The notes: a model not told the origin generated them from the letters alone. Shown: positions 29,035-37,008, counted from the first letter of the stretch. The stretch is DNA of 64,000 nucleotides from Sphingobium sp. TCM1 (GCF_001650725.1 NZ_LXVX01000016.1:62001-126000); one strand, 5' to 3'. Translations and numbers: made by a program.

Positions 29035-29397
29035 TCAGGCTTTCGCGTCGAGCAGCACCTCGAAGCCGCCATAGATGAGCCGCGCGCCGGAAAAGGGCAT
29101 GTCTTCGCCCTCCTTGGGCTGCATCCGGGGATCGTTCATAACCTTTTCCGCGCCCGCGTCGCGGGTCGCCTTGTCGGGCCATTCGACCCAGGAAAAGACA
29201 ACTTCCTCATCCGCCTCGGCAATCACGGCGGTGCGGAAATCATTGACCTTGCCGGGCTTGATGTCGTCGGCCCAGCATTCCACCACGCGCGTCGCGCCAT
29301 GCTCGATGAAGATCGGCGCGGCGTAGGCCGCCACCTCCCGATAGCGTTCCTTGTTACCCTTGGGCACCGGAATCACGAAACCGTCCATATAGGCCAT
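29035..29397 (-). CDS. DUF1428 family protein (YbaA-like)
   Basis: A 120-residue protein of the DUF1428/YbaA family, an alpha-beta dimeric barrel fold. It begins AYMDGFVIPVPKGNKERYRE and contains VVECWADDIKPGKVNDFRTAV and VVFSWVEWPDKATRD, all typical. Function unknown. GGAGAGAG precedes the ATG at 29397. Second gene of the operon. The related ABM fold of such proteins often goes with small oxygenases. Confidence 0.88.
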   Translation of the reverse strand: MAYMDGFVIPVPKGNKERYREVAAYAAPIFIEHGATRVVECWADDIKPGKVNDFRTAVIAEADEEVVFSWVEWPDKATRDAGAEKVMNDPRMQPKEGEDMPFSGARLIYGGFEVLLDAKA

Positions 29398-29419
29398 CGT
29401 CTCTCTCCTCATTCTTGTT

Positions 29420-29860
29420 TCACATTTCGGCGGACCGTCCCGAGGCCAGCGCCGCCGCCATGTCCATCCACGCCACTTCCCAGATATGGCCGTCCAGGTC
29501 CGCGAAACTACGGCCGTACATGAAGCCATGATCCTGCCGTGGGTTCGGTTCGGTGCCGCCAGCCGCAAGCGCGCTTTCCACGGTCGCATCCACCGCCTCG
29601 CGGCTCGTCTCGCTCAATGCGAGCAGCACCTGTGCGGTTTCATGCGCGTCGGGAATCTTGCGCGGCGTGAAGCCCTGGAAGCGCTCCCGCGTCAGCAGCA
29701 TCACGTGGATGCTCTCGGAAAAGCTCATCATCTGCGTGCTCTCGTCGGCGAAATCCTGGTTTGGCGCCGCCCCAACCGCCGCATAGAAGGCGATGGAGGC
29801 GCCCAGATCACCGACCGGCAGATTGACGAAAATCATCTTCGGAGCGGGTTCGGTCGCCAT
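29420..29860 (-). CDS. VOC family protein (glyoxalase-like)
   Basis: A 146-residue single-domain VOC protein. It shows MIFVNLPVGDLGASIAFYAAVG at the N-terminus and YGRSFADLDGHIWEVAWMD at the C-terminus, the latter with the Glu that would ligate metal. It is the first gene of a tightly packed five-gene minus-strand operon (VOC, DUF1428, double VOC, PhnB-like VOC, SRPBCC) and is divergent from an HxlR regulator 121 bases away. GGAG precedes its ATG. Confidence 0.87.
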   Translation of the reverse strand: MATEPAPKMIFVNLPVGDLGASIAFYAAVGAAPNQDFADESTQMMSFSESIHVMLLTRERFQGFTPRKIPDAHETAQVLLALSETSREAVDATVESALAAGGTEPNPRQDHGFMYGRSFADLDGHIWEVAWMDMAAALASGRSAEM

Positions 29861-29981
29861 CTCACTTCTCCTCGGAATATTATCGGTCGCAGGCGCCTTC
29901 CTCGGGCCACGCGACTCACGGCTTGAACTTTCTGCGCCTATTGATTATTTTATGCAACATATACGTTAGAAAAGATAACCA

Positions 29982-30674
29982 ATGAGTCCGCCACCCAGAA
30001 AACGTGCCTATCAGGACGGATGCGCCGTCGCCCATGCGCTGGACATTATCGGCGATCGCTGGGCTATGCCGATCATGCGCGAACTGATGCTCGGCCCCAA
30101 GCGTTTCACCGACCTGCGCGCCGGCCTGCCCGGAATCAGCGCCAATGTGCTGACGCAAAGACTGGAGGATCTGGAAGCCGCCAGCATCCTCATCCGCCGT
30201 CGCCTGCCCCCGCCCGCCGCCAGCCAGATCTACGAACTGACCGACTGGGGCCGCGAGTCGGAGATCCTGTTTCAGGTGCTGGGCCGATGGGCCTGCCGCT
30301 CGCCCACCATGGAGCCCGGCAAGCCGATGAGCCAGGTTTCGGTGATCCTGTCGATGCGTACGATGATCGACCGCGGCCGGATCGGTGACATGGACGCCAG
30401 CTTGGGCTTTCGTTTTGGGGAGGAGGAATTTCGCGCGACACTCAAGGATGGCGATTTCCTGATCGACCGGGGCGCCGCGGCCGGCGCAGACGCGATCGTC
30501 AGCGGCGACCAGAATGCGCTGGCCGCGGTTCTCTATGGTGGCGCGCGCTATCAGGATGTGGCGGAGGCGCTGACGGTCGAAGGCGACAGGGGGCTGGCGG
30601 AACGTTTCGCCACCCTCTTCCCGCTGCCCCCCAAGGCGCCCGACATGCTCAATGGGCCGCCGTCAGCTTCATGA
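29982..30674 (+). CDS. HxlR family regulator with C-terminal SCP2-like domain
   Basis: A 230-residue regulator. The N-terminal winged helix has the HxlR pattern DGCAVAHALDIIGDRWAMPIMREL, including the single conserved Cys near residue 15 used by redox- or aldehyde-sensing members. KRFTDLRAGLPGISANVLTQRL follows. The second half (~110-220), with GFRFGEEEFRATLKDGDFLIDRG, resembles an SCP2 sterol-carrier-like ligand pocket. Position and orientation suggest it controls the divergent VOC operon, perhaps in response to a hydrophobic electrophile; that is inference. Confidence 0.85.
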   Translation: MSPPPRKRAYQDGCAVAHALDIIGDRWAMPIMRELMLGPKRFTDLRAGLPGISANVLTQRLEDLEAASILIRRRLPPPAASQIYELTDWGRESEILFQVLGRWACRSPTMEPGKPMSQVSVILSMRTMIDRGRIGDMDASLGFRFGEEEFRATLKDGDFLIDRGAAAGADAIVSGDQNALAAVLYGGARYQDVAEALTVEGDRGLAERFATLFPLPPKAPDMLNGPPSAS

Positions 30675-30969
30675 GCACCAGCCCCGACAGGATCAGCCCC
30701 GCCGCGACCAGCCGCGCGGGGCTGATCGCCTCGCCCAGGAAAACGACACCGACCGCGAAAGCGCCCAGCGCGCCGATCCCGGTCCAGATCATATAGGCCG
30801 TCCCCAGCGGCAGGCTGCGCATCGCCAGCGACAGCAGACCGAAACTCGCGATCATCGCACCCAGGGTAATCAGGCTGGGCGCCAGCCGCGTGAACCCCTG
30901 CGACTGCTTCATCGCAAAGGCCCATACGATTTCCAGCAGACCGGCAAAAAACAACGCGATCCAGGCCAT
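30649..30969 (-). CDS. sugE: SugE/Gdx-type small multidrug-resistance (guanidinium) exporter
   Basis: A 106-residue, four-helix inner-membrane antiporter of the SMR family. The essential Glu is E13 in LLEIVWAFAMKQSQGFTRL; this FAMKQS-GFTRL segment is typical of the SugE/Gdx group, which exports guanidinium in exchange for protons, rather than EmrE. It acts as an antiparallel dimer. Its 3' end overlaps the HxlR gene 3' end by 26 bases on the opposite strand. The leader contains a structured element described separately. Substrate is inferred from subfamily. Confidence 0.9.
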   Translation of the reverse strand: MAWIALFFAGLLEIVWAFAMKQSQGFTRLAPSLITLGAMIASFGLLSLAMRSLPLGTAYMIWTGIGALGAFAVGVVFLGEAISPARLVAAGLILSGLVLMKLTAAH

Positions 30970-30972
30970 GAC

Positions 30973-31041
30973 GGCTCTCCTTCCACAAGAGAGCCGGGCC
31001 GTCCCGGACTTATACCCATGACTGGGGGAGGACGTGGCCTC
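30973..31041 (-). promoter_or_regulatory. Structured leader of sugE, possible guanidine-II-like riboswitch
   Basis: Read along the sugE mRNA, the leader has a hairpin CCGGG-ACGG-CCCGG (30994-31007 on the plus strand) whose ACGG loop fits the ACGR loop of guanidine-II (mini-ykkC) riboswitch hairpins. About 20 bases upstream is a weaker hairpin GAGG-CCACGT-CCTC (31028-31041). Downstream, GGCTCTC pairs with GAGAGCC (30989-30995 with 30973-30979). That stem buries the ribosome site and shares two bases with the ACGG hairpin, so the two stems compete. Only one loop is canonical. Confidence 0.5.
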
Positions 31042-31172
31042 GCTTGCCGAATTCCATGCCCGTTCGGCCCATCGCCTAGTTGGGAAAGCTGTCGAAGCCC
31101 TGCCTGTTCTTAAAACAAGGATGGCCCTTCGCCAAGCTCAGGACGAACGGAACTGAGAAGGCGGCGCGTCTC

Positions 31173-31913
31173 TCAATGCGCCCCGTTCAGAATCCCGAAC
31201 ACCTGCGCGAACTCGCCCCGCTTCGTCGCCTCGCTGAGGAATCTCACCCGCTCGACATGGATTTCCGCGGGCGTCGGCTCCTGCCGCAGCAGCGCCATCG
31301 TCTCGGCCATGAATTCCGCCAGTGGCATCATCTGGTCGTTTTCGGCATGGCCCGGCATCAGATCTGTCTGCACGCCGGGCGGAACGATCTCGACGACCTC
31401 CACGCTCGTGTCCTTCAATTGCTCGCGCATCGAAAGGGACCAGCTGTGGATCGCCGCCTTCGTGGCGCTGTAGGTCGGCGTCGCCGCCAGGGGCACGAAG
31501 GCGAGTCCTGACGACACGGTCAGGATGGTCGCGGCCGGCCGCGCCTCCAGATGTGGCAGCAGCGCATGGGCGAGGCGGATCGGTCCCAGCAAATTGGTCG
31601 CGATCGTCGCCTCCGCGATGGCGAGGTCGATCTTCTCCTCGGCCACCATGATGCCGGCGTTGAGCAGCACCGCGTCGAGGGCAGGGAAGTCGGCGACCAA
31701 TTGGCTCGCGAACGCCGTGATCGCCGCCGGATCGGCCATGTCCAGCACCATTGCTGCCATGCCGGGGTGCGCCGCCACGACCGCGTCCAGCGCTCCTCGC
31801 CGCCGCCCGGCGATGATCACCTGATTGCCCGCGGCATGAAGTTCATGCGCCAGCGCCGCGCCGATGCCCGAACCGCCGCCGGTAATGAGAATGGTCTTGC
31901 CTGTGGATTGCAT
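31173..31913 (-). CDS. Short-chain dehydrogenase/reductase (DltE-like)
   Basis: A 246-residue classical SDR. The Rossmann dinucleotide site is TGGGSGIG (~11-18), then NAG at LLNAGIM. The catalytic Ser is in LTVSSGLAF, with the YSATK Tyr/Lys pair about 13 residues later. It resembles DltE/YdfG-type oxidoreductases; the substrate cannot be read from sequence. It is divergent from an HxlR regulator with a clear operator between them, so expression is probably inducible. Confidence 0.9.
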   Translation of the reverse strand: MQSTGKTILITGGGSGIGAALAHELHAAGNQVIIAGRRRGALDAVVAAHPGMAAMVLDMADPAAITAFASQLVADFPALDAVLLNAGIMVAEEKIDLAIAEATIATNLLGPIRLAHALLPHLEARPAATILTVSSGLAFVPLAATPTYSATKAAIHSWSLSMREQLKDTSVEVVEIVPPGVQTDLMPGHAENDQMMPLAEFMAETMALLRQEPTPAEIHVERVRFLSEATKRGEFAQVFGILNGAH

Positions 31914-31970
31914 GGGTCAACTCCTTCGGTTGGCTTTGACGACACCCTAAACTTATGCTCTCTTTTGGAA

Positions 31971-31995
31971 AGTAGGCACCATAAAGTGCCGTACT
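31971..31995. promoter_or_regulatory. Probable HxlR operator between SDR and regulator genes
   Basis: GGCAC (31975-31979) and GTGCC (31986-31990) form a perfect inverted repeat around CATAAA, extended outward by AGTA (31971-31974) and TACT (31992-31995) with one offset base. Dyads built on AGTA/TACT and GGCAC-type half sites are common for HxlR regulators. It lies 16 bases upstream of the regulator ATG and 57 bases upstream of the SDR start. Confidence 0.65.
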
Positions 31996-32011
31996 CACCT
32001 GAGGGTAAGAA

Positions 32012-32446
32012 ATGACAAATCTGCTCGAAAATCGATTCCGTGCCGACGACATCGTGCAGGCTGAACGACATCTGGCGACGGAATCCCCCACCGACATCGA
32101 CCCGCGCGTCGAGCGACTCGTCAACGAGCTGATCGGCCGCATCGCCGACAAATGGACCCTGCTGGTGCTGGAATTGCTGGAGGAGAAGGGCACGCTCCGC
32201 TTCACCGAGATCGGCCGGCAGGTCGAAGGCATCAGCCAGAAGATGCTGACGCAGACGCTGCGGCACATGGAACGCGACGGGCTGCTGACCCGCACCGTCC
32301 ATCCGGTCGTTCCGCCGCGCGTCGACTATGCCCTGACCCCGCTCGGCAACAGCCTCAGCGCCGCCTTCTGCGGCGTCTGGGTCTGGGCCGAGCGCCATCG
32401 GGAGACGGTGGAAGCCGCACGCGCCGCCTTCGACGCGCGCGACTGA
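32012..32446 (+). CDS. HxlR family transcriptional regulator, no N-terminal Cys
   Basis: A 144-residue winged-helix regulator. The HxlR domain runs ~30-125, with VNELIGRIADKWTLLVLELL, LRFTEIGRQVEGISQKMLTQTLRHMERDGLL and a wing VPPRVDYALTPLG. The position where redox-sensing HxlR proteins carry a Cys before the first helix is not Cys here (DPRVERLVNEL), so it probably senses a ligand in another way. It is divergent from the SDR gene and probably represses it and itself. Confidence 0.9.
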   Translation: MTNLLENRFRADDIVQAERHLATESPTDIDPRVERLVNELIGRIADKWTLLVLELLEEKGTLRFTEIGRQVEGISQKMLTQTLRHMERDGLLTRTVHPVVPPRVDYALTPLGNSLSAAFCGVWVWAERHRETVEAARAAFDARD

Positions 32447-32456
32447 TCCCCCGCGC

Positions 32457-33341
32457 CTACTCCGACGGCGTCGGCAGCGGCTGCTCCATCAGCCTCGGCG
32501 CGGCGCCCGGCAGGGTCGGCACCACTGGCGGCGGACCGGACAGCGATGGGGCGGGCGTGGCCGGCGCATCGGCCGGCGGCGGCGGCGCCTTTTCCAACGC
32601 GGTCGTGTAGCTGGGCGACCAGCCGCCTGGCGGCGGCGCCTCGCCCGGCGGCACGGGCGGCGGCGGCAGCGGAGTGGGCGACACCACCACCGTCACCGTC
32701 CCGCCGAAGCGCGACTGCCATTCGGCCAGCCGGCGCAGATAGTCCGCATAGGCGGCGTAAAATTCCTGATAGGGCTTTTCCAGCTCCTTCAGCGCCTCGG
32801 GCGCATAGGCCAGCAAGGCGCCGGACGGCATCGCCAGGATCTTCGTGCCAACGGCCGTCGCCACCGGGCAGAAGCTCTTGATGACTGGCGGCAGGGCGAA
32901 GAAATTATAGACGATGGTATTGAGCTGCTCGCGCGAACCCACGCCCGCCCGGCCATAGGCGACCTTGTAGTTGCGGTCGACGGCTGCGTTCGCATCGGTC
33001 AACACCGCCTTATGCACGGTCAATATCTGGTTATACTGGAGGCGCGCGGTGCTGCCATAGCGTTCGCAGTTCAGCGCCGCGACGTTTAGCGCCATGCGGA
33101 CGTGCCACAGCGCGGTATTGGACGTCACCTTCCGATTGGGCGTCAGATAGGCGCCCTCTTCGTCCTTCGTCGGCAGGCTCATCCCTTCCGCCGCATTGTT
33201 GGGCGGCGTGGGACGGATAGTCGGGACGACCGGCGGTGGCGGCGCGGGCGGCGGCGGTGGCGGCTTGGGGGTCGAGCAAGCCGCCAGCACAACCAGCGAC
33301 ACAAGGGAAATTCGCCCAAGAAAACGGCGCGTTACGGACAT
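32457..33341 (-). CDS. Proline-rich lipoprotein, hypothetical
   Basis: A 294-residue predicted lipoprotein. The signal peptide ends in VVLAAC (Cys ~22), followed by a long proline run, a globular middle (~55-215, with WHVRMALNVAALNCERYG and YNFFALPPVIKSFCPVA, two cysteines likely paired), and a second Pro/Ala-rich tail. The layout suggests an outer-membrane lipoprotein spanning periplasm or wall with flexible arms. GGAG lies before the ATG at 33341; the open frame further upstream is antisense to the next gene. No family recognised. Its stop is 10 bases from the convergent HxlR gene. Confidence 0.75.
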   Translation of the reverse strand: MSVTRRFLGRISLVSLVVLAACSTPKPPPPPPAPPPPVVPTIRPTPPNNAAEGMSLPTKDEEGAYLTPNRKVTSNTALWHVRMALNVAALNCERYGSTARLQYNQILTVHKAVLTDANAAVDRNYKVAYGRAGVGSREQLNTIVYNFFALPPVIKSFCPVATAVGTKILAMPSGALLAYAPEALKELEKPYQEFYAAYADYLRRLAEWQSRFGGTVTVVVSPTPLPPPPVPPGEAPPPGGWSPSYTTALEKAPPPPADAPATPAPSLSGPPPVVPTLPGAAPRLMEQPLPTPSE

Positions 33342-33427
33342 CAAATTCTCCGAAGGGCATGATGCCCGTTCATGCCGGGCAAAAGGCGCAGGGGGAATAT
33401 GCCTTATGCTCCGTTCACCGCAACCCC

Positions 33428-34441
33428 TCAGGCGGCTCGCCGTTCCAGCGCCTGGCCAGCTTCGTCCATCAACTGGGCGATGATCGCGGCGACGGGTTCT
33501 TCCTTCGTGACCATGCCGACCGACTGGCCCGCCATCAGCGACCCGCCCTCGACATCGCCGTCGATTACCGCGCGGCGCAGCGCGCCGGCCCAATAATGCT
33601 CGATCTCCAGCTGCGCCTGGCCCATGTCCACCGCGCCACTGTCGAGCAGATTGGCGACCTCGCGCTGCTTGGCGGTGAAGGCTTCGGTCCCCGCATTCTT
33701 GAGCGCCCGCACCGGGATGACCGGCAGGCGCGGGTCGATCTGCACGCTGGCGATCGCATCGCGCGCCGACGCGCGGAAAAAGGCCTTCTTGAAATTGGGA
33801 TGGGCGATGCTCTCGCTCGCGCAGGCGAAGCGGGTGCCCAGCTGCACGCCCGCCGCGCCCATTTCCAGATAGGCGGCGATCGCCTCGCCCCGGCCGATGC
33901 CGCCGGCAACAAAGACGGGAACCTGCTCCGCCATCTCGGGCAGGATTTCCTGCGCCAGCACGCTGGTCGCCACCGGGCCGATATGGCCGCCCGCCTCCAT
34001 ACCTTCCACCACCAGCGCATCGACCCCGGACCGCACCAGCTTCTTCGCCAGCGCCAGCGCCGGCGCGAAGCAGATCAGCTTCGCGCCCTTCTGCTTGATC
34101 GCCTCGATGCTGCCCTTGGGCGGCAGTCCGCCGGCCAGCACGACATGGCTCACCTCATGCTTCGCGCAAACCTCGATCAGGTCGAACAGCTGCGGGTGCA
34201 TGGTGATGAGGTTCACGCCGAACGGCTTGTCCGTCATGGCCCTGGTCGCGGCAATCTCCTTGTCCAGCAGTTCGGGCGTCATCGCGCCGCAGGCGATAAC
34301 GCCGAAACCGCCAGCATTGGAAATGGCCGACACCAGATGCCGCTCGGATACCCAGCTCATCGCCCCGCACAGGATCGCGGTCTCGCAACCGAGAAATTCG
34401 GTGCCGCGGGCCATCAGGGAAGCGAGTTTGGCGGTGGTCAT
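33428..34441 (-). CDS. Nitronate monooxygenase-like flavoprotein
   Basis: A 337-residue FMN TIM-barrel enzyme of the nitronate monooxygenase / 2-nitropropane dioxygenase family, also related to enoyl-ACP reductase FabK. Visible blocks are ILCGAMSWVSERHLVSAISNAGGFGVIACGAM, VVEGMEAGGHIG (putative catalytic region with the conserved His), VPVFVAGGIGRGEAIAAYLEMGAAGVQLGTRF and a flavin phosphate loop. It may detoxify nitronates such as propionate-3-nitronate. The long frame upstream of 34441 is repeat sequence. Confidence 0.87.
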   Translation of the reverse strand: MTTAKLASLMARGTEFLGCETAILCGAMSWVSERHLVSAISNAGGFGVIACGAMTPELLDKEIAATRAMTDKPFGVNLITMHPQLFDLIEVCAKHEVSHVVLAGGLPPKGSIEAIKQKGAKLICFAPALALAKKLVRSGVDALVVEGMEAGGHIGPVATSVLAQEILPEMAEQVPVFVAGGIGRGEAIAAYLEMGAAGVQLGTRFACASESIAHPNFKKAFFRASARDAIASVQIDPRLPVIPVRALKNAGTEAFTAKQREVANLLDSGAVDMGQAQLEIEHYWAGALRRAVIDGDVEGGSLMAGQSVGMVTKEEPVAAIIAQLMDEAGQALERRAA

Positions 34442-34460
34442 ATGTCTAGCCTTCAAGATA

Positions 34461-34488
34461 CAAAAAGCCCCTCCCCGTCGGGGAGGGG
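34461..34488 (-). terminator. Terminator downstream of lysC
   Basis: CCCCTCCCC (34468-34476) and GGGGAGGGG (34480-34488) form a 9-base stem with a 3-base loop; read on the minus strand it is followed by CTTTTTG. It lies ~75 bases past the lysC stop. A second palindrome, TCTCCCC/GGGGAGA, at 34532-34552 has no T-run; both resemble the dispersed GC-rich repeats of this genome. Confidence 0.7.
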
Positions 34489-34562
34489 TTGGGGTGGGAA
34501 CATGCCGAAACAGCCCCCTCACCCTTTCTCTTCTCCCCCCCTGACCGGGGAGAGGCAAAAAA

Positions 34563-35828
34563 TCAAGCCGCCGGGGCGTCGAGGCCATAGGCGGTGTGCA
34601 ACACACGCACCGCCAGTTCCGTCTCGTCCTCGTCGATCAGCACGCTGACCTTGATCTCGCTGGTGGAGATCGCCTCGATGTTGATGCCGCGGTCGGCGAG
34701 CGTCTTGAACATGGTGGCGGCGACGCCGGCATGGCTGCGCATCCCGACGCCCACGACGCTGATCTTGGCGACTTCGGTGTCGGTGATGATGCGGCGGAAG
34801 CCGATCTCTTCCTTGTTCGCTTCCAGCAGGTCGACGCTGCGGGCCAGGTCGGCGCGCGGGACGGTGAAGGTGACGTCCGTCTCCTCATTGTCCTTGGAGT
34901 CATTCTGGATGATCATGTCGACGTTGATCGCCGCATCGGCCAGCGGGCCGAAGATGCTGGCGACCGCGCCCGGCTTGTCGGGCACGCGGGTGACGATGAT
35001 CTTCGCCTCATTCTTGTCATGGGCGATGCCGGTGATGAGCTGACGTTCCATCTTGCTTTCCTTGAGCTTGGCTTCCAGTTCCTCGTCGCTCACGATCAGC
35101 GTGCCGGGGAGGTCGTCCTGGGTGGGATCATCGAAGGAAGAGAGCACCTGCACGACCACGCCTTCCTTCATGGCGAGGCCGACCGAGCGGGTCTGGAGCA
35201 CCTTGGCGCCGACCGAGGCCAGTTCCAGCATCTCCTCATAGGTGACGAGGTCCAGCTTGCGGGCGCGCGCCACGATGCGCGGGTCGGTGGTGTAGACGCC
35301 GTCCACGTCGGTATAGATGTCGCAACGATCGGCCTTGACCGCCGCCGCCACCGCGACTGCCGACGTGTCCGACCCGCCCCGGCCCAGCGTCGACACGCGG
35401 CCATCGGCCATCATGCCCTGGAAACCGGGGATCACCGCGACCTGGCCCGATGCCATCTCCGCCAGCAGCGCCTCGGTGTCGATCTTCTCGACCCGCGCCT
35501 TGGCGTGGGCTTCGGTCGTGCGGATAGGCATCTGCCAGCCCAGCCAGCTGCGGGCGTCCACGCCCATCGACTTCAGCGTCATGGCCAGCAGGCCGCTCGT
35601 CACCTGCTCGCCCGACGCGACGACGACATCATATTCCGCCGGGTCGTAAAGCGGCGAGGCTTCCTTGCAGAAGCCTACCAGACGATCGGTTTCGCCTGCC
35701 ATGGCCGACACGACGACCGCCACTTCATGCCCCTGGTCGACGACATGCTTGACGCGCGCCGCCACGTTGCGAATTCGCTCCATCCCCGCCATGGAGGTGC
35801 CGCCGAATTTCATCACGATGCGCGCCAT
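34563..35828 (-). CDS. lysC: Aspartate kinase
   Basis: Phosphorylates aspartate, the entry step to lysine, threonine, methionine and diaminopimelate. The 421-residue protein has the kinase domain with RIVMKFGGTSMAG, VVSAMAGETDRL, GRGGSDTSAVAVAAA and DVDGVYTTDPR. Two C-terminal ACT domains (~265-420; VTRVPDKPGAVASIF and VGVGMRSHAGVAATMF) give allosteric control by lysine and/or threonine. The ATG at 35828 begins the family motif; upstream frame is not conserved. threonine synthase of the same pathway lies at 4131-5387. Confidence 0.96.
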   Translation of the reverse strand: MARIVMKFGGTSMAGMERIRNVAARVKHVVDQGHEVAVVVSAMAGETDRLVGFCKEASPLYDPAEYDVVVASGEQVTSGLLAMTLKSMGVDARSWLGWQMPIRTTEAHAKARVEKIDTEALLAEMASGQVAVIPGFQGMMADGRVSTLGRGGSDTSAVAVAAAVKADRCDIYTDVDGVYTTDPRIVARARKLDLVTYEEMLELASVGAKVLQTRSVGLAMKEGVVVQVLSSFDDPTQDDLPGTLIVSDEELEAKLKESKMERQLITGIAHDKNEAKIIVTRVPDKPGAVASIFGPLADAAINVDMIIQNDSKDNEETDVTFTVPRADLARSVDLLEANKEEIGFRRIITDTEVAKISVVGVGMRSHAGVAATMFKTLADRGINIEAISTSEIKVSVLIDEDETELAVRVLHTAYGLDAPAA

Positions 35829-36201
35829 TTGCTTGTCGAACCTGCTTGCTGTTGTGAAAGAATATGTCCCAAAGGGGCAAAACGGCGCTCCTATTAGCAG
35901 CCGCGACGGATATGGCAAGCAATCCTGCGGCGCGGCTCGCCGCATCGTCGCCGCTCGCCCACCCGCCTTATTTACGTTCAACGGGATAGGCGCATTTGCC
36001 TACCGTCGCTGGCCTGCTAAAAAGCGGAGAAATCGATATCCCCTTTCCGCCGTTCGCCCTGAGCTTGTCGAAGGGCCGTCCCTTTCCTGAAGAGACTATT
36101 GGGCTTCGACAGGCTCGATCCGAACGATAGAAAGATGGTCGCGATCCCGAAATGTCAGCCAGATGGCTAACCGCCATTGTCGCCAGAAGCCAAGGTGCAT
36201 G
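35829..36201. repeat. Intergenic region with a head-to-head REP-like pair
   Basis: This ~370-base gap between lysC and ubiG has no gene I can support. It contains two inverted copies of a dispersed motif related to GAGCTTGTCGAAGGGC: one at 36052-36076 and the reverse copy at 36101-36125, 24 bases apart, able to pair into a long imperfect hairpin. A single related copy is at ~31124-31150. The rest presumably holds the divergent promoters of lysC and ubiG. Confidence 0.65.
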
Positions 36202-36930
36202 ATGACCCAGACCACCGCAACGATCGACCCGAAGGAAGCCGCCCATTTCGGCGCCATGGCCGCCGACTGGTGGGACCCCGCCGGCTCCAGCGCGATGCTG
36301 CACAAGCTGAACCCGGTGCGCCTGCGCTATATCCGCGCGGCGATCGACCGCCACTGGCCCGGCCATGAGCAGACGTTTCGGCCCCTCGCCGGCAGGCGCG
36401 CGCTCGATGTCGGCTGCGGCGCGGGCCTGCTCGCAGAACCGCTGGCGCGCCTCGGCGCGACCGTCACCGGCCTCGACGCCGCCCCGGAAAATATCGCCGC
36501 CGCCGCCGCTCATGCGCAGGGCCAGCACCTCGCCATCGACTATCGCGCCACCCCGGTGGAGGAAATGACCGACAGCGGCTTCGATCTCGTCACCTCGATG
36601 GAGGTGATCGAGCATGTCGCCGATCCCGCCGCCTTCGTGCGCGCGCTCGCCGGAAAACTGGCGCCCGACGGCTTCATGATCCTCTCGACCCCCAACCGCA
36701 CGCCCCTCTCCCGCCTCGCCATGATCACCATCGGCGAAAGCGTCGGCGGCATCCCCAAGGGCACGCATGACTGGCACAAATTCCTCACGCCCGATGAACT
36801 GACCGCACTGCTGGAAGAAGCGGGCCTGGACGTCACCGACAGCAGCGGCCTCGCCTTCGATCCGCGCAGCGGCTTCACCCTGTCGAGCAACAAGGCGATC
36901 AACTATCTGCTCACGGCCAGGCACAAGTAA
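36202..36930 (+). CDS. ubiG: UbiG, ubiquinone O-methyltransferase
   Basis: Performs the two O-methylations of ubiquinone synthesis using SAM. The 242-residue class I methyltransferase shows HFGAMAADWWDPAGSSAMLHKLNPVRLRYI, characteristic of UbiG, then motif I ALDVGCGAGLLAEPLA, post-I VTGLDAAPENI and MEVIEHVADPAAFV. The C-terminal PKGTHDWHKFLTPDEL is also typical. AAGG six bases before the ATG at 36202 supports this start; an adjacent ATG at 36199 is possible. Confidence 0.96.
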   Translation: MTQTTATIDPKEAAHFGAMAADWWDPAGSSAMLHKLNPVRLRYIRAAIDRHWPGHEQTFRPLAGRRALDVGCGAGLLAEPLARLGATVTGLDAAPENIAAAAAHAQGQHLAIDYRATPVEEMTDSGFDLVTSMEVIEHVADPAAFVRALAGKLAPDGFMILSTPNRTPLSRLAMITIGESVGGIPKGTHDWHKFLTPDELTALLEEAGLDVTDSSGLAFDPRSGFTLSSNKAINYLLTARHK

Positions 36931-37008
36931 AATCTTCTCCGGTTAGGGAGACGGATAGGAAGCCGTGCCGCGAAACGGCCAGGCGAAGTCGGATGAGGGG
37001 GGAGCGAG

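Noticed and set aside
29861..29981. Operator dyad between the VOC operon and its HxlR regulator
   Set aside because: An AT-rich stretch with TATG-CAA-CATA is present, but longer arms match poorly, so I do not call a site, although a promoter must lie here.
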